Source: Microbacterium galbinum (GTDB taxonomy: Bacteria > Actinomycetota > Actinomycetes > Actinomycetales > Microbacteriaceae). From it: DNA of 64,000 nt. Below the pieces are notes generated by a model. That model worked only from the letters and a program-made list of their open reading frames with translations, did no database searches and was not told the DNA's origin. The stretch is taken from the NCBI RefSeq assembly GCF_023101185.1, contig NZ_CP078077.1, forward strand, positions 434,001 through 498,000. The letters run 5' to 3'. Positions 54,915-63,651 of the stretch are shown one piece after another. Numbering within the stretch: position 1 is the first letter of the stretch; each line of letters opens with the position of its first letter. Position numbers and translations under genes: made by a program.

Positions 54915-55496
54915 TCAGGTGCCGTTGACCGGTGCGGAGCACACGGGTGAGAGCCCGAGCGGGCCTCCTCCGGTGTTCGTGAACGTCACTCTCGAGGTCT
55001 GGGTCGACACCCAGGTCGACGTGGCGTTGAGCTTCGTCCGCACCTGGAACGCCATCGACCCGCCGAGAAGCAGGCTGAGGAGATCGCTGATGATGCCGGT
55101 GTTGAAGGTCGTTCGATATACCCCCGGCGACACCGTGGTGGTCGTGACCGCCTGCCAGTTGTCGCCGGCGGCGTTGAACGCCCACTGCGCGTTCGCCGCC
55201 GGAGCAAAGCCCGAATAGGCGGCCCCCGCAGGGAACGACCACTCCAACGTCACGCCGTTCGCGAGCCCCAGTCCCAGCAGCCCCGTGCAGTTCACGACCG
55301 CGGTGATCTGCGGTGGGACGAGGCGGAACGAGGTGAACGTTCCCGAGGCGACGTTCTCGGTACCGGTGAACCGTGCCTCGGTGAGGGGAACGTTCGAGAC
55401 CGTGCCGCCGGCGAGCAACACCGACAGCCCGACGATCCCGGCGAGCATCCGCCGTCTCCTCCCACCCCGCGACCCGATCCGATCCCGCCCGCTCAT
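54915..55496 (-). CDS. Secreted protein of the SipW-dependent locus
   Basis: This 193-residue protein has a long basic N-terminus (SGRDRIGSRGGRRRRML), a hydrophobic segment (about 18-33) and then PLTEARFTGTENVASGTFTSFRLVPP. That segment echoes the DSExATxTFTAGxF pattern of the two TasA-like proteins upstream, so it is probably a third, divergent SipW substrate. Two cysteines (VNCTG and PVCSAP) could pair. Ser/Thr-rich beta-type sequence fills the rest. It overlaps the LPATG gene by four bases (ATGA) and is last in the operon. No firm family. Confidence 0.72.
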   Translation of the reverse strand: MSGRDRIGSRGGRRRRMLAGIVGLSVLLAGGTVSNVPLTEARFTGTENVASGTFTSFRLVPPQITAVVNCTGLLGLGLANGVTLEWSFPAGAAYSGFAPAANAQWAFNAAGDNWQAVTTTTVSPGVYRTTFNTGIISDLLSLLLGGSMAFQVRTKLNATSTWVSTQTSRVTFTNTGGGPLGLSPVCSAPVNGT

Positions 55497-56158
55497 GCAT
55501 CACCCTCCCGGATCTGCGCGCCGCGGCGGTCCCGCCGGCGCAGCCCCACGAGCCCGATGCCGGCCACGGCCAACCCCACGCCCGCCCCGGTCGCCCACGG
55601 CGCGATCGACCCGCCCGTGGCCGGGAGAGGATCGCCCCCGGGTCCGGTGACCACCGCCTCCCCCACACCCTGCGCGTGCACGCGCACGTCGGTGATGCCG
55701 TTGTCGCCATCGGCGTCGAGGGTGATCCACAGCCGCAGGTGTGCGACGTCGGTGGAGGGGAACGCGGCGAGCGCGACTTCGGAACCGTCGCGCGGGATGC
55801 TCCATCCCGACTCGAGCTCCTCGGCCCCGCCCGGGCATCCGCTCTCCTGCCACTCCTGCATGCAAAGGGCCGCGTCGACCAGCAGCGGCGCGTCCCCGGC
55901 GGCGCTCACGGCGATCGTGACGGTGCCGGGATCGGGCGGGCTCGCACTCACCGCGACGTCCCACTGGACCGGCTCGCCGGGCAGCAGCCGCGAGGCCCGC
56001 GCCCAGTCGGCGACCGAGACGAGGCGCAGCACGCGCCCCTGGATCACCTCGGTCGTCGGAGCGGCCCACGCGGGCGCGGCAGCCAGGATGACGGGGGCGG
56101 CCGCGAGGATGCCGGCGGCGACGAGCGCCGGCGGGAGGATCGCGAGTCGGCGCCTCAT
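55493..56158 (-). CDS. LPXTG-like (LPATG) cell-wall-anchored protein
   Basis: This 221-residue exported protein has a signal peptide (MRRRLAILPPALVAAGILAAAPVILAAAPAWA region, probable AWA cleavage) and an external beta-rich domain (about 35-170) with two cysteines. Then come LPATG at 178-182, a Gly/Ala/Val membrane segment and the charged tail RRRDRRGAQIREGDA. This is the classic sortase signal, although no sortase gene lies in the window. It is coupled to sipW by ATGA. By position it resembles the accessory protein (TapA role) of Bacillus tapA-sipW-tasA, but no sequence match was verified. Confidence 0.8.
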   Translation of the reverse strand: MRRRLAILPPALVAAGILAAAPVILAAAPAWAAPTTEVIQGRVLRLVSVADWARASRLLPGEPVQWDVAVSASPPDPGTVTIAVSAAGDAPLLVDAALCMQEWQESGCPGGAEELESGWSIPRDGSEVALAAFPSTDVAHLRLWITLDADGDNGITDVRVHAQGVGEAVVTGPGGDPLPATGGSIAPWATGAGVGLAVAGIGLVGLRRRDRRGAQIREGDA

Positions 56159-56769
56159 GTGAGCCCCTGCTGCTTGCGGGTCGCGGCCGATCCCGACCGC
56201 GGCCAGAACGCCCAGATCACGAGCACCGTGGCCCCCGCGGTGAGTCCTCCGAGCACCCACGGGTCGCCCATCCCGACGATCACGCTCGCGATGCCGGGGA
56301 TCGAGAAGAGCACGGTCCGCACCGAGGTCACGGTGTAGGGGAAGGGGTCGTCGGTGGCGTTCGCGTCGCCGCGCATCGTGATGATGCGCTCGGACTCGCT
56401 CGCACCGGGTTCGACCGAGGTGACGCGGTGCGTGACCGGCAACTCGCCTTCTCGGTCGACCGTCACGACGTCTCCGATCTCGACCTGAGCGGCATCCACC
56501 CGCTGCACGACCGCCACGGATCCTGCGGGGATCGTCGGAGACATCGACCCGGTGCGGAACATGATGAGCGTGATGTTCGCGGTCACGGCGAGGATCACGA
56601 GCACGATGCAGACGACCCCGGCCGCGGCGGCGATCCACAGGCCGAGGTCGCCGAGCATCCGTCCGATGCCGCCGCGGCGGCGGGGCACCACGGGCGCCGG
56701 GGCCATCGCGGGCGCGCCCGACGCGACGGCCTGCTCGCGCAGGCCCCGCCTCGTGGTCGGCGTGCTCAT
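56155..56769 (-). CDS. sipW: Signal peptidase I of the SipW (ER) type
   Basis: This 204-residue membrane peptidase has two membrane helices (about 42-70 and 160-190). The catalytic serine lies in RTGSMSPTI (Ser75, S-M-S-P), and the usual bacterial Lys is replaced by His in PVTHRV (His114), with RGDANATDDP (Asp135) behind. This Ser-His-Asp arrangement is the ER-type found in Bacillus SipW. The start ATG 56769 has AGGAGG four to five bases upstream; the adjacent GTG (56772) is too close. It lies between the two TasA-like genes and the LPATG gene, so they are its likely substrates. Confidence 0.92.
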   Translation of the reverse strand: MSTPTTRRGLREQAVASGAPAMAPAPVVPRRRGGIGRMLGDLGLWIAAAAGVVCIVLVILAVTANITLIMFRTGSMSPTIPAGSVAVVQRVDAAQVEIGDVVTVDREGELPVTHRVTSVEPGASESERIITMRGDANATDDPFPYTVTSVRTVLFSIPGIASVIVGMGDPWVLGGLTAGATVLVIWAFWPRSGSAATRKQQGLT

Positions 56770-56803
56770 CACCCCTCCTCGCGTGGTCGACCGCTGCGGA
56801 CGG

Positions 56804-57460
56804 TCAGGTGGATGTTCCCTGGATCTGCCAGGTCTGCGTCATGGTGAGCCCCTGCGCGGCGTTGACCGCGGTCGTCGGAAGCGTCACGGCGACGCAGTAG
56901 TTCAGCTGGTTGCCGCCGTTCGCGGTCACAGCCTGCGGTACGGTACCGGTCGCTGCGCCGTTCGTCGTGAGCGCCGACCCGTCGGCGACGACGATGGACG
57001 TCGAGGCGGATGCCGCGGCGTACGTCGCGGCCGTGCACGACTGGCTCGGGGTCGCCGCGGTCGGCACCAGGCGCACCCCGTACGTCAGGTGCGTGGCGAG
57101 CCCGGTGCCGCTCGGCGTCCCCGCCGTCAGCTGCAGCGTGCCCGCACCGGACGGGTTGGCCGTCTTGACGCTGAACAGCGCATACGTCGTCGTGCCGGGC
57201 ACCATGGCCGTGGGCGCGACGGCGAAGCTCAGCGTCGCCGCAGCTCCCGTCGTCGCATGGCTCGAGAACGTGGCACCGTCGGTCGCGCCGACGATGTCGA
57301 ATCGTCCGGCGGTGAACGTCGCGGTCGCGTACTCGGAGTCGTTCCAGGCGGCGAGAGTCATGGCCGCGCCCACACCGAAGACGAGTCCGCCCGCGAGGAC
57401 GGCCCGTATCCGGCGGGAGCGCAGTCGCTTCGCCTCCCGCATCGCTCTGCGGGTCTGCAT
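56804..57460 (-). CDS. TasA/CalY-like protein with SipW-type signal peptide
   Basis: This 218-residue protein begins with a basic stretch, then VLAGGLVFGVGAAMTLAAWN and DSEYATATFTAGRFD, the alternate-type signal peptide and mature start seen in SipW substrates. The rest is Ala/Thr/Val-rich, likely beta-structured, with two cysteines (QSCTAA and NYCVAV). The first 45 residues are nearly identical in pattern to the neighbour at 57468. It follows that gene after seven bases. Fibre-forming or matrix roles are suggested by the Bacillus parallel, not demonstrated. Confidence 0.82.
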   Translation of the reverse strand: MQTRRAMREAKRLRSRRIRAVLAGGLVFGVGAAMTLAAWNDSEYATATFTAGRFDIVGATDGATFSSHATTGAAATLSFAVAPTAMVPGTTTYALFSVKTANPSGAGTLQLTAGTPSGTGLATHLTYGVRLVPTAATPSQSCTAATYAAASASTSIVVADGSALTTNGAATGTVPQAVTANGGNQLNYCVAVTLPTTAVNAAQGLTMTQTWQIQGTST

Positions 57461-57467
57461 GACGGAC

Positions 57468-58103
57468 TCAGCTCGTCGACGTCGCCGTGAACTTCCAGGT
57501 CGTCGTGGTCGCGACGCCCTGCTTCAGCGCCGTGCCGGCGGTCACCTTGAAGCACAGCTGAACGGCGGTTCCGGCGGTCGCGGCATCCGCTCCCTGCGTG
57601 AGCGTCATCGCGGTCACGCCGGTCTGCGCGTCCATCGTCGCCCCGGTCGCGACGGGGGTGCCGGTGGCGGATGCCGCGTTGCAGGTGGCTCCGGGTGCGA
57701 GTTGGTACACCTGGTACGACAGGTTGCCGGAGTTCGTCGTCGCGGCGGCACCCGTCGTCGTGCCGGCGGCCGAGAGGCTCGCGCCCGTCGTCGTTCCGGG
57801 AGCGAGTCGCACCCAGAAGCCCGCGTAGACCGCGTCTCCCGGTGCCATGTTGCCGACGACGCCGGTGGGCAGCGTGAAGGCGAGCGTGGCCGCCGTTCCT
57901 CCGGTGTCGACGTTGTGATCGCTGTAGTTGGCGCTCACGTCACCCGCGGTCGAGCCCTGCAGATTGAACGAGCCGGCGGTGAACGTGCCGGTCGCGAACT
58001 CGGAGTCGTTCCAGGCCGCGAGCGTCACCGCCACTCCGACGCCGAGCACGAGCCCGCCCGCCAGCACTGCCAGAGTCTTGCGCTTCCGATCCTTCGTAAC
58101 CAT
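57468..58103 (-). CDS. TasA/CalY-like protein with SipW-type signal peptide
   Basis: This 211-residue protein starts at ATG 58103 behind GAGGGGGAA and reads MVTKDRKRKTLAVLAGGLVL, then GVGVAVTLAAWNDSEFATGTFTAGSF. The rest has Ala/Thr/Gly-rich beta-type segments and two cysteines (ATCNAA and QLCFKV). It is the first gene of the operon of five. It would be translocated by Sec, cut by SipW, and possibly assembled into a fibre. Longer in-frame starts lack a ribosome site. A weak minus-strand promoter (TTGAAC 58220-58215, AAGGAT 58197-58192) is possible. Confidence 0.84.
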   Translation of the reverse strand: MVTKDRKRKTLAVLAGGLVLGVGVAVTLAAWNDSEFATGTFTAGSFNLQGSTAGDVSANYSDHNVDTGGTAATLAFTLPTGVVGNMAPGDAVYAGFWVRLAPGTTTGASLSAAGTTTGAAATTNSGNLSYQVYQLAPGATCNAASATGTPVATGATMDAQTGVTAMTLTQGADAATAGTAVQLCFKVTAGTALKQGVATTTTWKFTATSTS

Positions 58104-58276
58104 GTGCGATTCCCCCTCAGGAATTCTTATCGGTCGCTCCGGTACGTCATATGGCCACCCCTCAGAGGCCGCGCACCGTTGCGTTCCGGCCATCCTTCCC
58201 GAGACTGCACGGTCGTTCAAGGTATCTTTCGCCTGCGGTCCCGATCGTTGCGCGTTCGCGACCTGGCGCGGATCGA

Positions 58277-58324
58277 TAGTTGACGAACATCAACCACCGT
58301 CCTATAGTTGACGAAGTTCAACCA
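58277..58324 (+). promoter_or_regulatory. MarR-type double operator on the DHA2 pump promoter
   Basis: The promoter has TTGACG (58280-58285), 17 bases, TATAGT (58303-58308). Two near-identical 20-mers beginning TAGTTGACGAA and ending TCAACCA lie at 58277-58296 and 58305-58324. Each has GTTGA/TCAAC inverted arms. One covers the -35 and the other the -10, with centres 28 bp apart. Confidence 0.82.
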
Positions 58325-58381
58325 TCTTCGCGCGCGCCAGGGCTGTCGCGGCATCCACTCTCCGACCGCGAAAGGTCCTGC

Positions 58382-60079
58382 ATGTCCACGGACTCCGCTC
58401 CCGCCAAGATGACGCACCGCCAGGTGCTCGAGGCCCTCACCGGCCTCCTGCTCGGCATGTTCGTCTCGATGATCGCCACCACGGTCGTCTCGACGTCGAT
58501 GCCCGTCATCGTCCACGACCTCGGTGGCGATCAGGCCGCCTACACCTGGGTCATCACCGCCACCCTGCTGACCACCGCGATCTCGACGCCGATCTGGGGA
58601 AAGCTCGCCGACCTGTTCAACCGCAAGCTGCTGATCCAGATCGCGATCATCATCTTCGTCGGCGCGACCGCCGCGGCCGGCTTCGCGCAGGACACGAACA
58701 CCCTCATCGCCTTCCGCGCGATCCAGGGTCTCGGCGGCGGCGGACTCGCCGCCCTCAGCCAGGTCATCATGGCCGACATCATCAGCCCGCGTGAGCGCGG
58801 CCGGTACATGGGCCTCTTCGGCGCCGTCATGGCCGTCGCGACGGTCGGCGGACCGCTGCTGGGCGGATGGATCACGGATGCCGCGAACTGGCGCTGGAAC
58901 TTCTTCGTCTCCCTGCCGTTCGCCGTCGCCGCGCTGATCATCCTGCAGCGCACGCTGAAGATCTCGACCGAGCGCACCCGCAAGGCGTCGATCGACTACG
59001 TCGGCATCGTGCTGCTCTCGGCCGCCGTGTCGCTGATCCTCATCTGGATCACGAACGCCGGGTCGACCTTCGACTGGTGGAGCACCGAGACGGCACTCAT
59101 GGTGGGCGGAGCCGTCGTCGCCGCGATCGCGTTCGTCATCGTCGAGCTGAAAGTGCGCGAGCCGCTGATCCCGCTCACGCTGTTCCGCGGACGCACGTTC
59201 ACGCTCTCGGTCATCGCGTCGATCTCGATCGGCGTCGCGATGTTCGGCACCTCGGTGTACCTCGCGCAGTACATGCAGCTCTCCCGCGGCGCGACGCCCA
59301 CCGAGGCGGGTCTCATGACGCTGCCGATGATGGCGGGACTGCTGATCTCCTCGATGGTGATCGGGCAGCTCGTCACGCGCTTCGGCAAGTGGAAGGGCTA
59401 CCTGGTGCTCGGGGCCGTGCTGCTGATCGCCGGGTCCGTGCTGCTGTCGACACTGCACTACGACACGGACTTCGTACTCGTCTCGATCTACATGTTCCTC
59501 ATGGGTGCCGGCGTCGGCATGACGATGCAGAACCTCGTGCTGATCGTGCAGAACGTCGCGAAGCCGAGCGAGATGGGCGTCGCGAGCTCGGGCGTCACCT
59601 TCTTCCGCAGCCTCGGCGGTACCGTCGGCGTCTCGGTGATGGGCGCGGTGCTCGCGAACTCGCTCACCGGCCTGTTCGCCGACGGCAAGGAGCGCCTGGG
59701 CGCCGCGATCGCGCAGCTCGGCGAGAAGGGTGCCGATGTCGCGGCGCTGCTCACCAGCGGCACGCTGCCCGAGGTGCGCCTGCTCCCCGAGCCCGTGCGA
59801 CCGATCATCGAGGACTTCTACGCCCAGGCGATCTCGCACGCCTTCGTCATCGGCATCCCGCTCGCCGTCATCAGCCTCGTCGCGATCCTGTTCCTCCCGA
59901 ACCGGCCGCTGACGACGATGACCACGAGCGAGCGGGCATCGGCGGATGCCGCGGCCGACGGTGCCGGCGAGACGGCGATCGCCGACTCCGTCGCCCTCTC
60001 GGGTGCGGCGACCACCGGCACCCTGACCGTCGTCGACGGCCGCGGCTCGACGGGAACGGCATCCGATGACCGCCACTGA
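58382..60079 (+). CDS. DHA2-family (EmrB/QacA type) drug efflux transporter
   Basis: This 565-residue transporter has 14 predicted membrane helices. The first carries MFVSMIATTVVSTSMPVI, and motif A is WGKLADLFNRKLLIQ. GLGGGGLAALSQVIMADIISPRERGRYMG is the DHA2 motif B/C region. The start ATG 58382 has GAAAGG eight bases upstream. The 3' end overlaps marR by 14 bases, so repressor and pump are co-expressed. It probably exports lipophilic drugs or a peptide or antiseptic; the substrate is unknown. Confidence 0.93.
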   Translation: MSTDSAPAKMTHRQVLEALTGLLLGMFVSMIATTVVSTSMPVIVHDLGGDQAAYTWVITATLLTTAISTPIWGKLADLFNRKLLIQIAIIIFVGATAAAGFAQDTNTLIAFRAIQGLGGGGLAALSQVIMADIISPRERGRYMGLFGAVMAVATVGGPLLGGWITDAANWRWNFFVSLPFAVAALIILQRTLKISTERTRKASIDYVGIVLLSAAVSLILIWITNAGSTFDWWSTETALMVGGAVVAAIAFVIVELKVREPLIPLTLFRGRTFTLSVIASISIGVAMFGTSVYLAQYMQLSRGATPTEAGLMTLPMMAGLLISSMVIGQLVTRFGKWKGYLVLGAVLLIAGSVLLSTLHYDTDFVLVSIYMFLMGAGVGMTMQNLVLIVQNVAKPSEMGVASSGVTFFRSLGGTVGVSVMGAVLANSLTGLFADGKERLGAAIAQLGEKGADVAALLTSGTLPEVRLLPEPVRPIIEDFYAQAISHAFVIGIPLAVISLVAILFLPNRPLTTMTTSERASADAAADGAGETAIADSVALSGAATTGTLTVVDGRGSTGTASDDRH

Positions 60080-60560
60080 TCACCCGATCGACGCCTCGGA
60101 GGCGCGGACCGCTGCGGTCCGCGCCCTCGAGGCGGAGTTCAGCGATCTGATCACGCACTTCCGTCGCCTCATCCTGGAGAACGCGAACCGGGTGAGCCCC
60201 GGCATGCTCCCCGGGGCATACAAAGCGTTCACGACGATCGCGCGCTGCGAGCAGGCGACCGTGTCGATGCTCGCCGAGCGGATGCTGATGGACAAGGGGC
60301 AGGCCAGCCGCACCGTCCGCGAGCTCGAAGACCTCGACCTCGTCGAGCGCACGGCCGATCCGACGGATCGCCGCTCGTCGATCCTGCGCCTCACGCCCCA
60401 CGGCCAGGAGCGCCTCGCGCTCGCCCGCAAACCCCAGGAGGGCATGCTCATGCAGTCGCTCACCGACTGGGACATCGACGACATCGAGAGCCTCACCCGA
60501 CTCCTGCACGCCCTCGCCTCCGGCGGGACGCCCGGCATGCCGACCGCCGCTCAGGGCTGA
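60066..60560 (+). CDS. MarR family repressor
   Basis: This 164-residue regulator has the winged helix-turn-helix MLAERMLMDKGQASRTVRELEDLDLVERTADPTDRRSSILRLT, and flanking dimer helices. It starts inside the end of the pump gene, behind the 14-base overlap. The two operators at 58277-58324 are the natural targets. Its 3' end overlaps the convergent lysG gene by 10 bases. Confidence 0.93.
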   Translation: MTATDHPIDASEARTAAVRALEAEFSDLITHFRRLILENANRVSPGMLPGAYKAFTTIARCEQATVSMLAERMLMDKGQASRTVRELEDLDLVERTADPTDRRSSILRLTPHGQERLALARKPQEGMLMQSLTDWDIDDIESLTRLLHALASGGTPGMPTAAQG

Positions 60561-61429
60561 AGGACCGCCCGCGCCTCGGCGGCGATCTCGGCGGCGATCG
60601 TGTCGAGCAGTGCGGAGCGCAGGTTCCACTGCTGCCAGTAGAGCTGCACGCGCAGCGCCGGGGCTCCGAGGTGCACCAGCCCAGCGGCCTCCTGCACGGC
60701 CGGGACCATCCCCCATCCGAGCCCCAGTTCGACCGCGCGCGCGTAGTCGTGGGATGCCGGGACGTAGTGCCGCGGGATGCCCTCGGGCGAGACGCCCTGT
60801 GTGCGCAACCACTCGTGCTGCAGCGTGTCGCGGCGGTCGAAGTCCACGAAGGGCGCGACGGCGAGAGCATCCGCCGTCACCCCGCCCGGGAACCATCGCT
60901 GCGCATACCCGGGGGCCGCGGCCGCCCGGTACTCGAGCACCCCGAGCGGCGAGACCGAGCAGCCCGCCACCGGTGCGCTCTCGCTGGTCACCGCGGCCAT
61001 CACGTCGCCGGACTCGAGCAGGCGCGCGGTGAAGTTCTGATCGTCGCGATGAAGATCGAAGTCGATGCCGTGCCGCTCCGCGAGGCGAGCGAGCGGAGGC
61101 AGGAACCACGTCGCCATCGAGTCGGCGTTGACGGCCAGCGGGATGACGGGCCTGCTCGTCGGGATGCCGTCGTCGACACCGAGTCCGGTCAGGGCGTCCT
61201 GCTCGAGCAGAGCGATCTGGCGAGCGAGGCGCACCACCGACTCCCCCGCCTCGGTGAGTCGGACGGGCTTGGTGCGCACGAGCAGGATGCGCCCCAGCTG
61301 CTGCTCCAGCGTCTTCACCCGCTGGCTGACCGCGGACGGGGTGATGCGCAGGGCGCGGGATGCCGCGTCGAGCGTTCCTTCGTCGGCGACGGCGGCGAGA
61401 GTGGCGGCCAGTTCAGGATCGATCCTCAC
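60551..61429 (-). CDS. lysG: LysR-type regulator LysG/ArgP
   Basis: This 292-residue regulator has the LysR helix-turn-helix at the N-terminus ([40 protein letters not shown]) and an effector-binding C-terminal domain. Being divergent from lysE is the LysG hallmark; it should sense lysine, arginine or histidine and activate the exporter. It starts with GTG 61429. The palindrome ATTAGCGATGCTAAT lies directly upstream and contains its own -10 TAGCAT (seven bases before GTG), so autorepression is likely. Confidence 0.93.
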   Translation of the reverse strand: MRIDPELAATLAAVADEGTLDAASRALRITPSAVSQRVKTLEQQLGRILLVRTKPVRLTEAGESVVRLARQIALLEQDALTGLGVDDGIPTSRPVIPLAVNADSMATWFLPPLARLAERHGIDFDLHRDDQNFTARLLESGDVMAAVTSESAPVAGCSVSPLGVLEYRAAAAPGYAQRWFPGGVTADALAVAPFVDFDRRDTLQHEWLRTQGVSPEGIPRHYVPASHDYARAVELGLGWGMVPAVQEAAGLVHLGAPALRVQLYWQQWNLRSALLDTIAAEIAAEARAVLQP

Positions 61430-61444
61430 ATTAGCGATGCTAAT
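61430..61444. promoter_or_regulatory. LysG operator overlapping the lysG -10
   Basis: ATTAGCGATGCTAAT is a perfect 6-3-6 palindrome directly before the lysG start, with a T-N11-A form typical of LysR targets. It lies 55 bases before lysE. Confidence 0.75.
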
Positions 61445-61499
61445 GGTTCTGAAGGAATCTGCGCTGGTTCTTTATGGAGGCGCTTTCTACGCTGAGACC

Positions 61500-62153
61500 A
61501 TGCTCTCGGTGCTCTCCGGCCTCGGCCTGGGCCTCTCCCTCATCGTCGCGATCGGCGCGCAGAACGTCTTCGTGCTGCGTCAGGGCATCCGCCGCGAGCA
61601 CGTTCTCGCGGTCGTCGTGATCTGCGCGCTCTCGGATGCCGCGCTCATCATCGCCGGCGTCGCCGGGCTCGGATTCGTCATCGCCGCCGCCCCCTGGCTC
61701 GTCGTCGTCGCCCGCTGGGCCGGGGCACTCTTCCTGCTGACCTACGGCCTGCTCGCCGCCCGTCGCGCCTGGCGCGGCGAGGGCCAGGCGCTGGATGCCT
61801 CGGAGCCCGCGGGCGAGACCGCCCCCTCTGCGGGCGGCACGGCCACCGCGACGCGCACCGCCCTGGCGCCCGTGGTCCTCACCGTCCTCGCCCTCACCTG
61901 GCTGAACCCGCACGTGTACCTCGACACCGTGCTGATGCTCGGCTCGATCGCGGCGACGCACGGCGAGGAGCGCTGGCTCTTCGCCGCCGGCGCGGTGACG
62001 GCCAGCATCCTGTGGTTCACCGCTCTCGGCTTCGGCGCCCGCTACCTGGGCCGTTGGCTGCGGACGCCGCGCTCGTGGAGGATCCTCGACGCGCTCATCG
62101 CCGTCGTGATGATCGCCCTCGCCGTCAGCCTCGTGCTGCCCGTTCTGGGTTGA
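61500..62153 (+). CDS. lysE: Basic amino-acid exporter LysE
   Basis: This 217-residue transporter has six membrane helices and the LysE signature [22 protein letters not shown] near the N-terminus, with [14 protein letters not shown] near 140. It exports L-lysine and L-arginine when they accumulate, which complements the lysC-asd operon in this window. The start is ATG 61500; TACGCT (61488-61493) is exactly six bases before it and no ribosome site is visible, so the mRNA is leaderless. An Ala/Thr-rich loop (about 98-122) is longer than in Corynebacterium LysE. Confidence 0.95.
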   Translation: MLSVLSGLGLGLSLIVAIGAQNVFVLRQGIRREHVLAVVVICALSDAALIIAGVAGLGFVIAAAPWLVVVARWAGALFLLTYGLLAARRAWRGEGQALDASEPAGETAPSAGGTATATRTALAPVVLTVLALTWLNPHVYLDTVLMLGSIAATHGEERWLFAAGAVTASILWFTALGFGARYLGRWLRTPRSWRILDALIAVVMIALAVSLVLPVLG

Positions 62154-62168
62154 GGGCGCGCTCCCGGG

Positions 62169-62996
62169 TCAGATGCCGTCGAGGGGGCGCAGGATGCGCG
62201 TGAGGAAGCGCTGCGTGCGCTCGTGCTTCGGGGCGCTGAAGAGCTCGTCCGGCGGCCCCTGCTCGACCACCACACCGCCGTCCATGAACAGCACGTGATC
62301 GGCGGCCTCGCGGGCGAAGCTCAGCTCGTGGGTGACGACGGCCATGGTCCAGCCCTCGTCGGCGAGCTCCTTGATCACCAGCAACACCTCACCCACCAGC
62401 TCGGGGTCGAGCGCACTGGTCGGCTCGTCGAACAGCAGCAGGTCGGGCTTGAGAGCGAGTGCACGCACGATGCCGACGCGCTGCTGCTGACCGCCCGAGA
62501 GCTGATGGGGTCGAGCATCCGCCTTGTCGGCGAGACCCACGCGGTCGAGCAGGACCCGCGCCTCGGCCACGACCTCGGCCTTCGGGCGCCCCTGCACCCG
62601 CCACGGACCCTCGATCACGTTCTCGAGCACGGTGAGGTGCGGAAAGAGGTTGTGGTGCTGGAACACCATCGCCGAGCGGTCGCGCAGGGCGAGACGCTTC
62701 TGCTTCTGCACGCGCGGCTTCGGGCGAGCGTCCGGGGCGAAGTCGATGTCGGGTCCACCCGCGACGACGATCGTGCCGGCATCCGGGGTCTCGAGGCCGT
62801 TGAGCGCGCGCAGCACGGTCGTCTTGCCGGAGCCGCTGGGGCCGACGAGCACGACGACCTCGCCGCGGTGCAGCGTCAGATCGATGCCGCGGAGCACCTC
62901 GTTGTCGCCGAAGCTCTTGCGCAGGCCGCGGGCGGCGAGCAGCTCCTCGCCCTGCGGTGCCTGGGGCGGGAGTGCGATCGGGTCAGTGGGCGACAC
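62169..62996 (-). CDS. Polar amino-acid ABC transporter ATP-binding protein
   Basis: This 275-residue ATPase has Walker A VGPSGSGKTT near 52, Q-loop VFQHHNLFPHL, signature LSGGQQQRV near 168, Walker B LLLFDEPTSALDP and H-loop VTHEL. It resembles GlnQ/TcyC-type subunits. A Lys/Arg-rich insert (PDARPKPRVQKQKRLAL) sits in the first half. It starts with GTG 62996, overlapping the permease stop by 14 bases, and is last in the operon. Cystine or glutamine-type substrate is inferred from the family. Confidence 0.93.
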   Translation of the reverse strand: MSPTDPIALPPQAPQGEELLAARGLRKSFGDNEVLRGIDLTLHRGEVVVLVGPSGSGKTTVLRALNGLETPDAGTIVVAGGPDIDFAPDARPKPRVQKQKRLALRDRSAMVFQHHNLFPHLTVLENVIEGPWRVQGRPKAEVVAEARVLLDRVGLADKADARPHQLSGGQQQRVGIVRALALKPDLLLFDEPTSALDPELVGEVLLVIKELADEGWTMAVVTHELSFAREAADHVLFMDGGVVVEQGPPDELFSAPKHERTQRFLTRILRPLDGI

Positions 62997-63648
62997 GGCT
63001 GTCGAGCCTCCTCTCGAGGGCGCTCTGGCCGAACGACAGCACGAGGCAGAACACCCAGTAGACCAGCGCCGCGGCGAGGTAGAGCACCATGAACTCGTAG
63101 GTGGTCGAGGCGATCTGCTGCGCCACCTTGAACAGCTCGGTCACGAGGATCAGCGACGCGAGCGAGGTGTCCTTCACGAGCGAGATGAACGTGTTCGACA
63201 GCGGGGGCACCGACACCCGCGCGGCCTGCGGCAGGACGATGCGGGTCAGGGTGCGGGTGCGGTTCATGCCCACCGTGTACGCGGCCTCCCACTGCCCCTG
63301 CGGCACGGAGAGGATCGCGGCACGCACGACCTCGGCGCCGTAGCCGCCGACGTTCAGCGACAAGGCGATGATCGCACTCGGCCAGGGATCGATCGTGATG
63401 CCGATCGAGGGCATGCCGTAGAAGATCACGAACAGCTGCACGAGCAGCGGGGTGCCGCGGATCACCGAGATGTAGAACCGGGCGATTCCCGAGACGATCG
63501 GGTTCACCGAGATCCGCATCAGGGCGACGCCGACCGCGATGAGGAGCCCCAGGGCGAACGACGCCAGCGCGAGCGGGACCGTCGCCGTCAGACCCGCCAG
63601 GGCGATCGGCCCGAGCGAGTCCAGGAACAGCTGCCAGGGGCTCTCCAT
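62983..63648 (-). CDS. Polar amino-acid ABC transporter permease
   Basis: This 221-residue permease has five membrane helices of the HisM/GlnP family. The EAA-type loop is near residue 135 (AAYTVGMNRTRTLTRIVLPQAARVSVPPLSN), and VIRGTPLLVQLFVIFYGMPS is the family start of helix 2. It is three bases after the binding-protein stop and overlaps the ATPase gene. Helix content and length are normal. Confidence 0.94.
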   Translation of the reverse strand: MESPWQLFLDSLGPIALAGLTATVPLALASFALGLLIAVGVALMRISVNPIVSGIARFYISVIRGTPLLVQLFVIFYGMPSIGITIDPWPSAIIALSLNVGGYGAEVVRAAILSVPQGQWEAAYTVGMNRTRTLTRIVLPQAARVSVPPLSNTFISLVKDTSLASLILVTELFKVAQQIASTTYEFMVLYLAAALVYWVFCLVLSFGQSALERRLDSRVAH

Positions 63649-63651
63649 CGG

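Noticed and set aside
57468..58220. A start for the first TasA-like gene upstream of 58103
   Set aside because: The extension has no ribosome site and covers a promoter region; the basic signal peptide begins at 58103.
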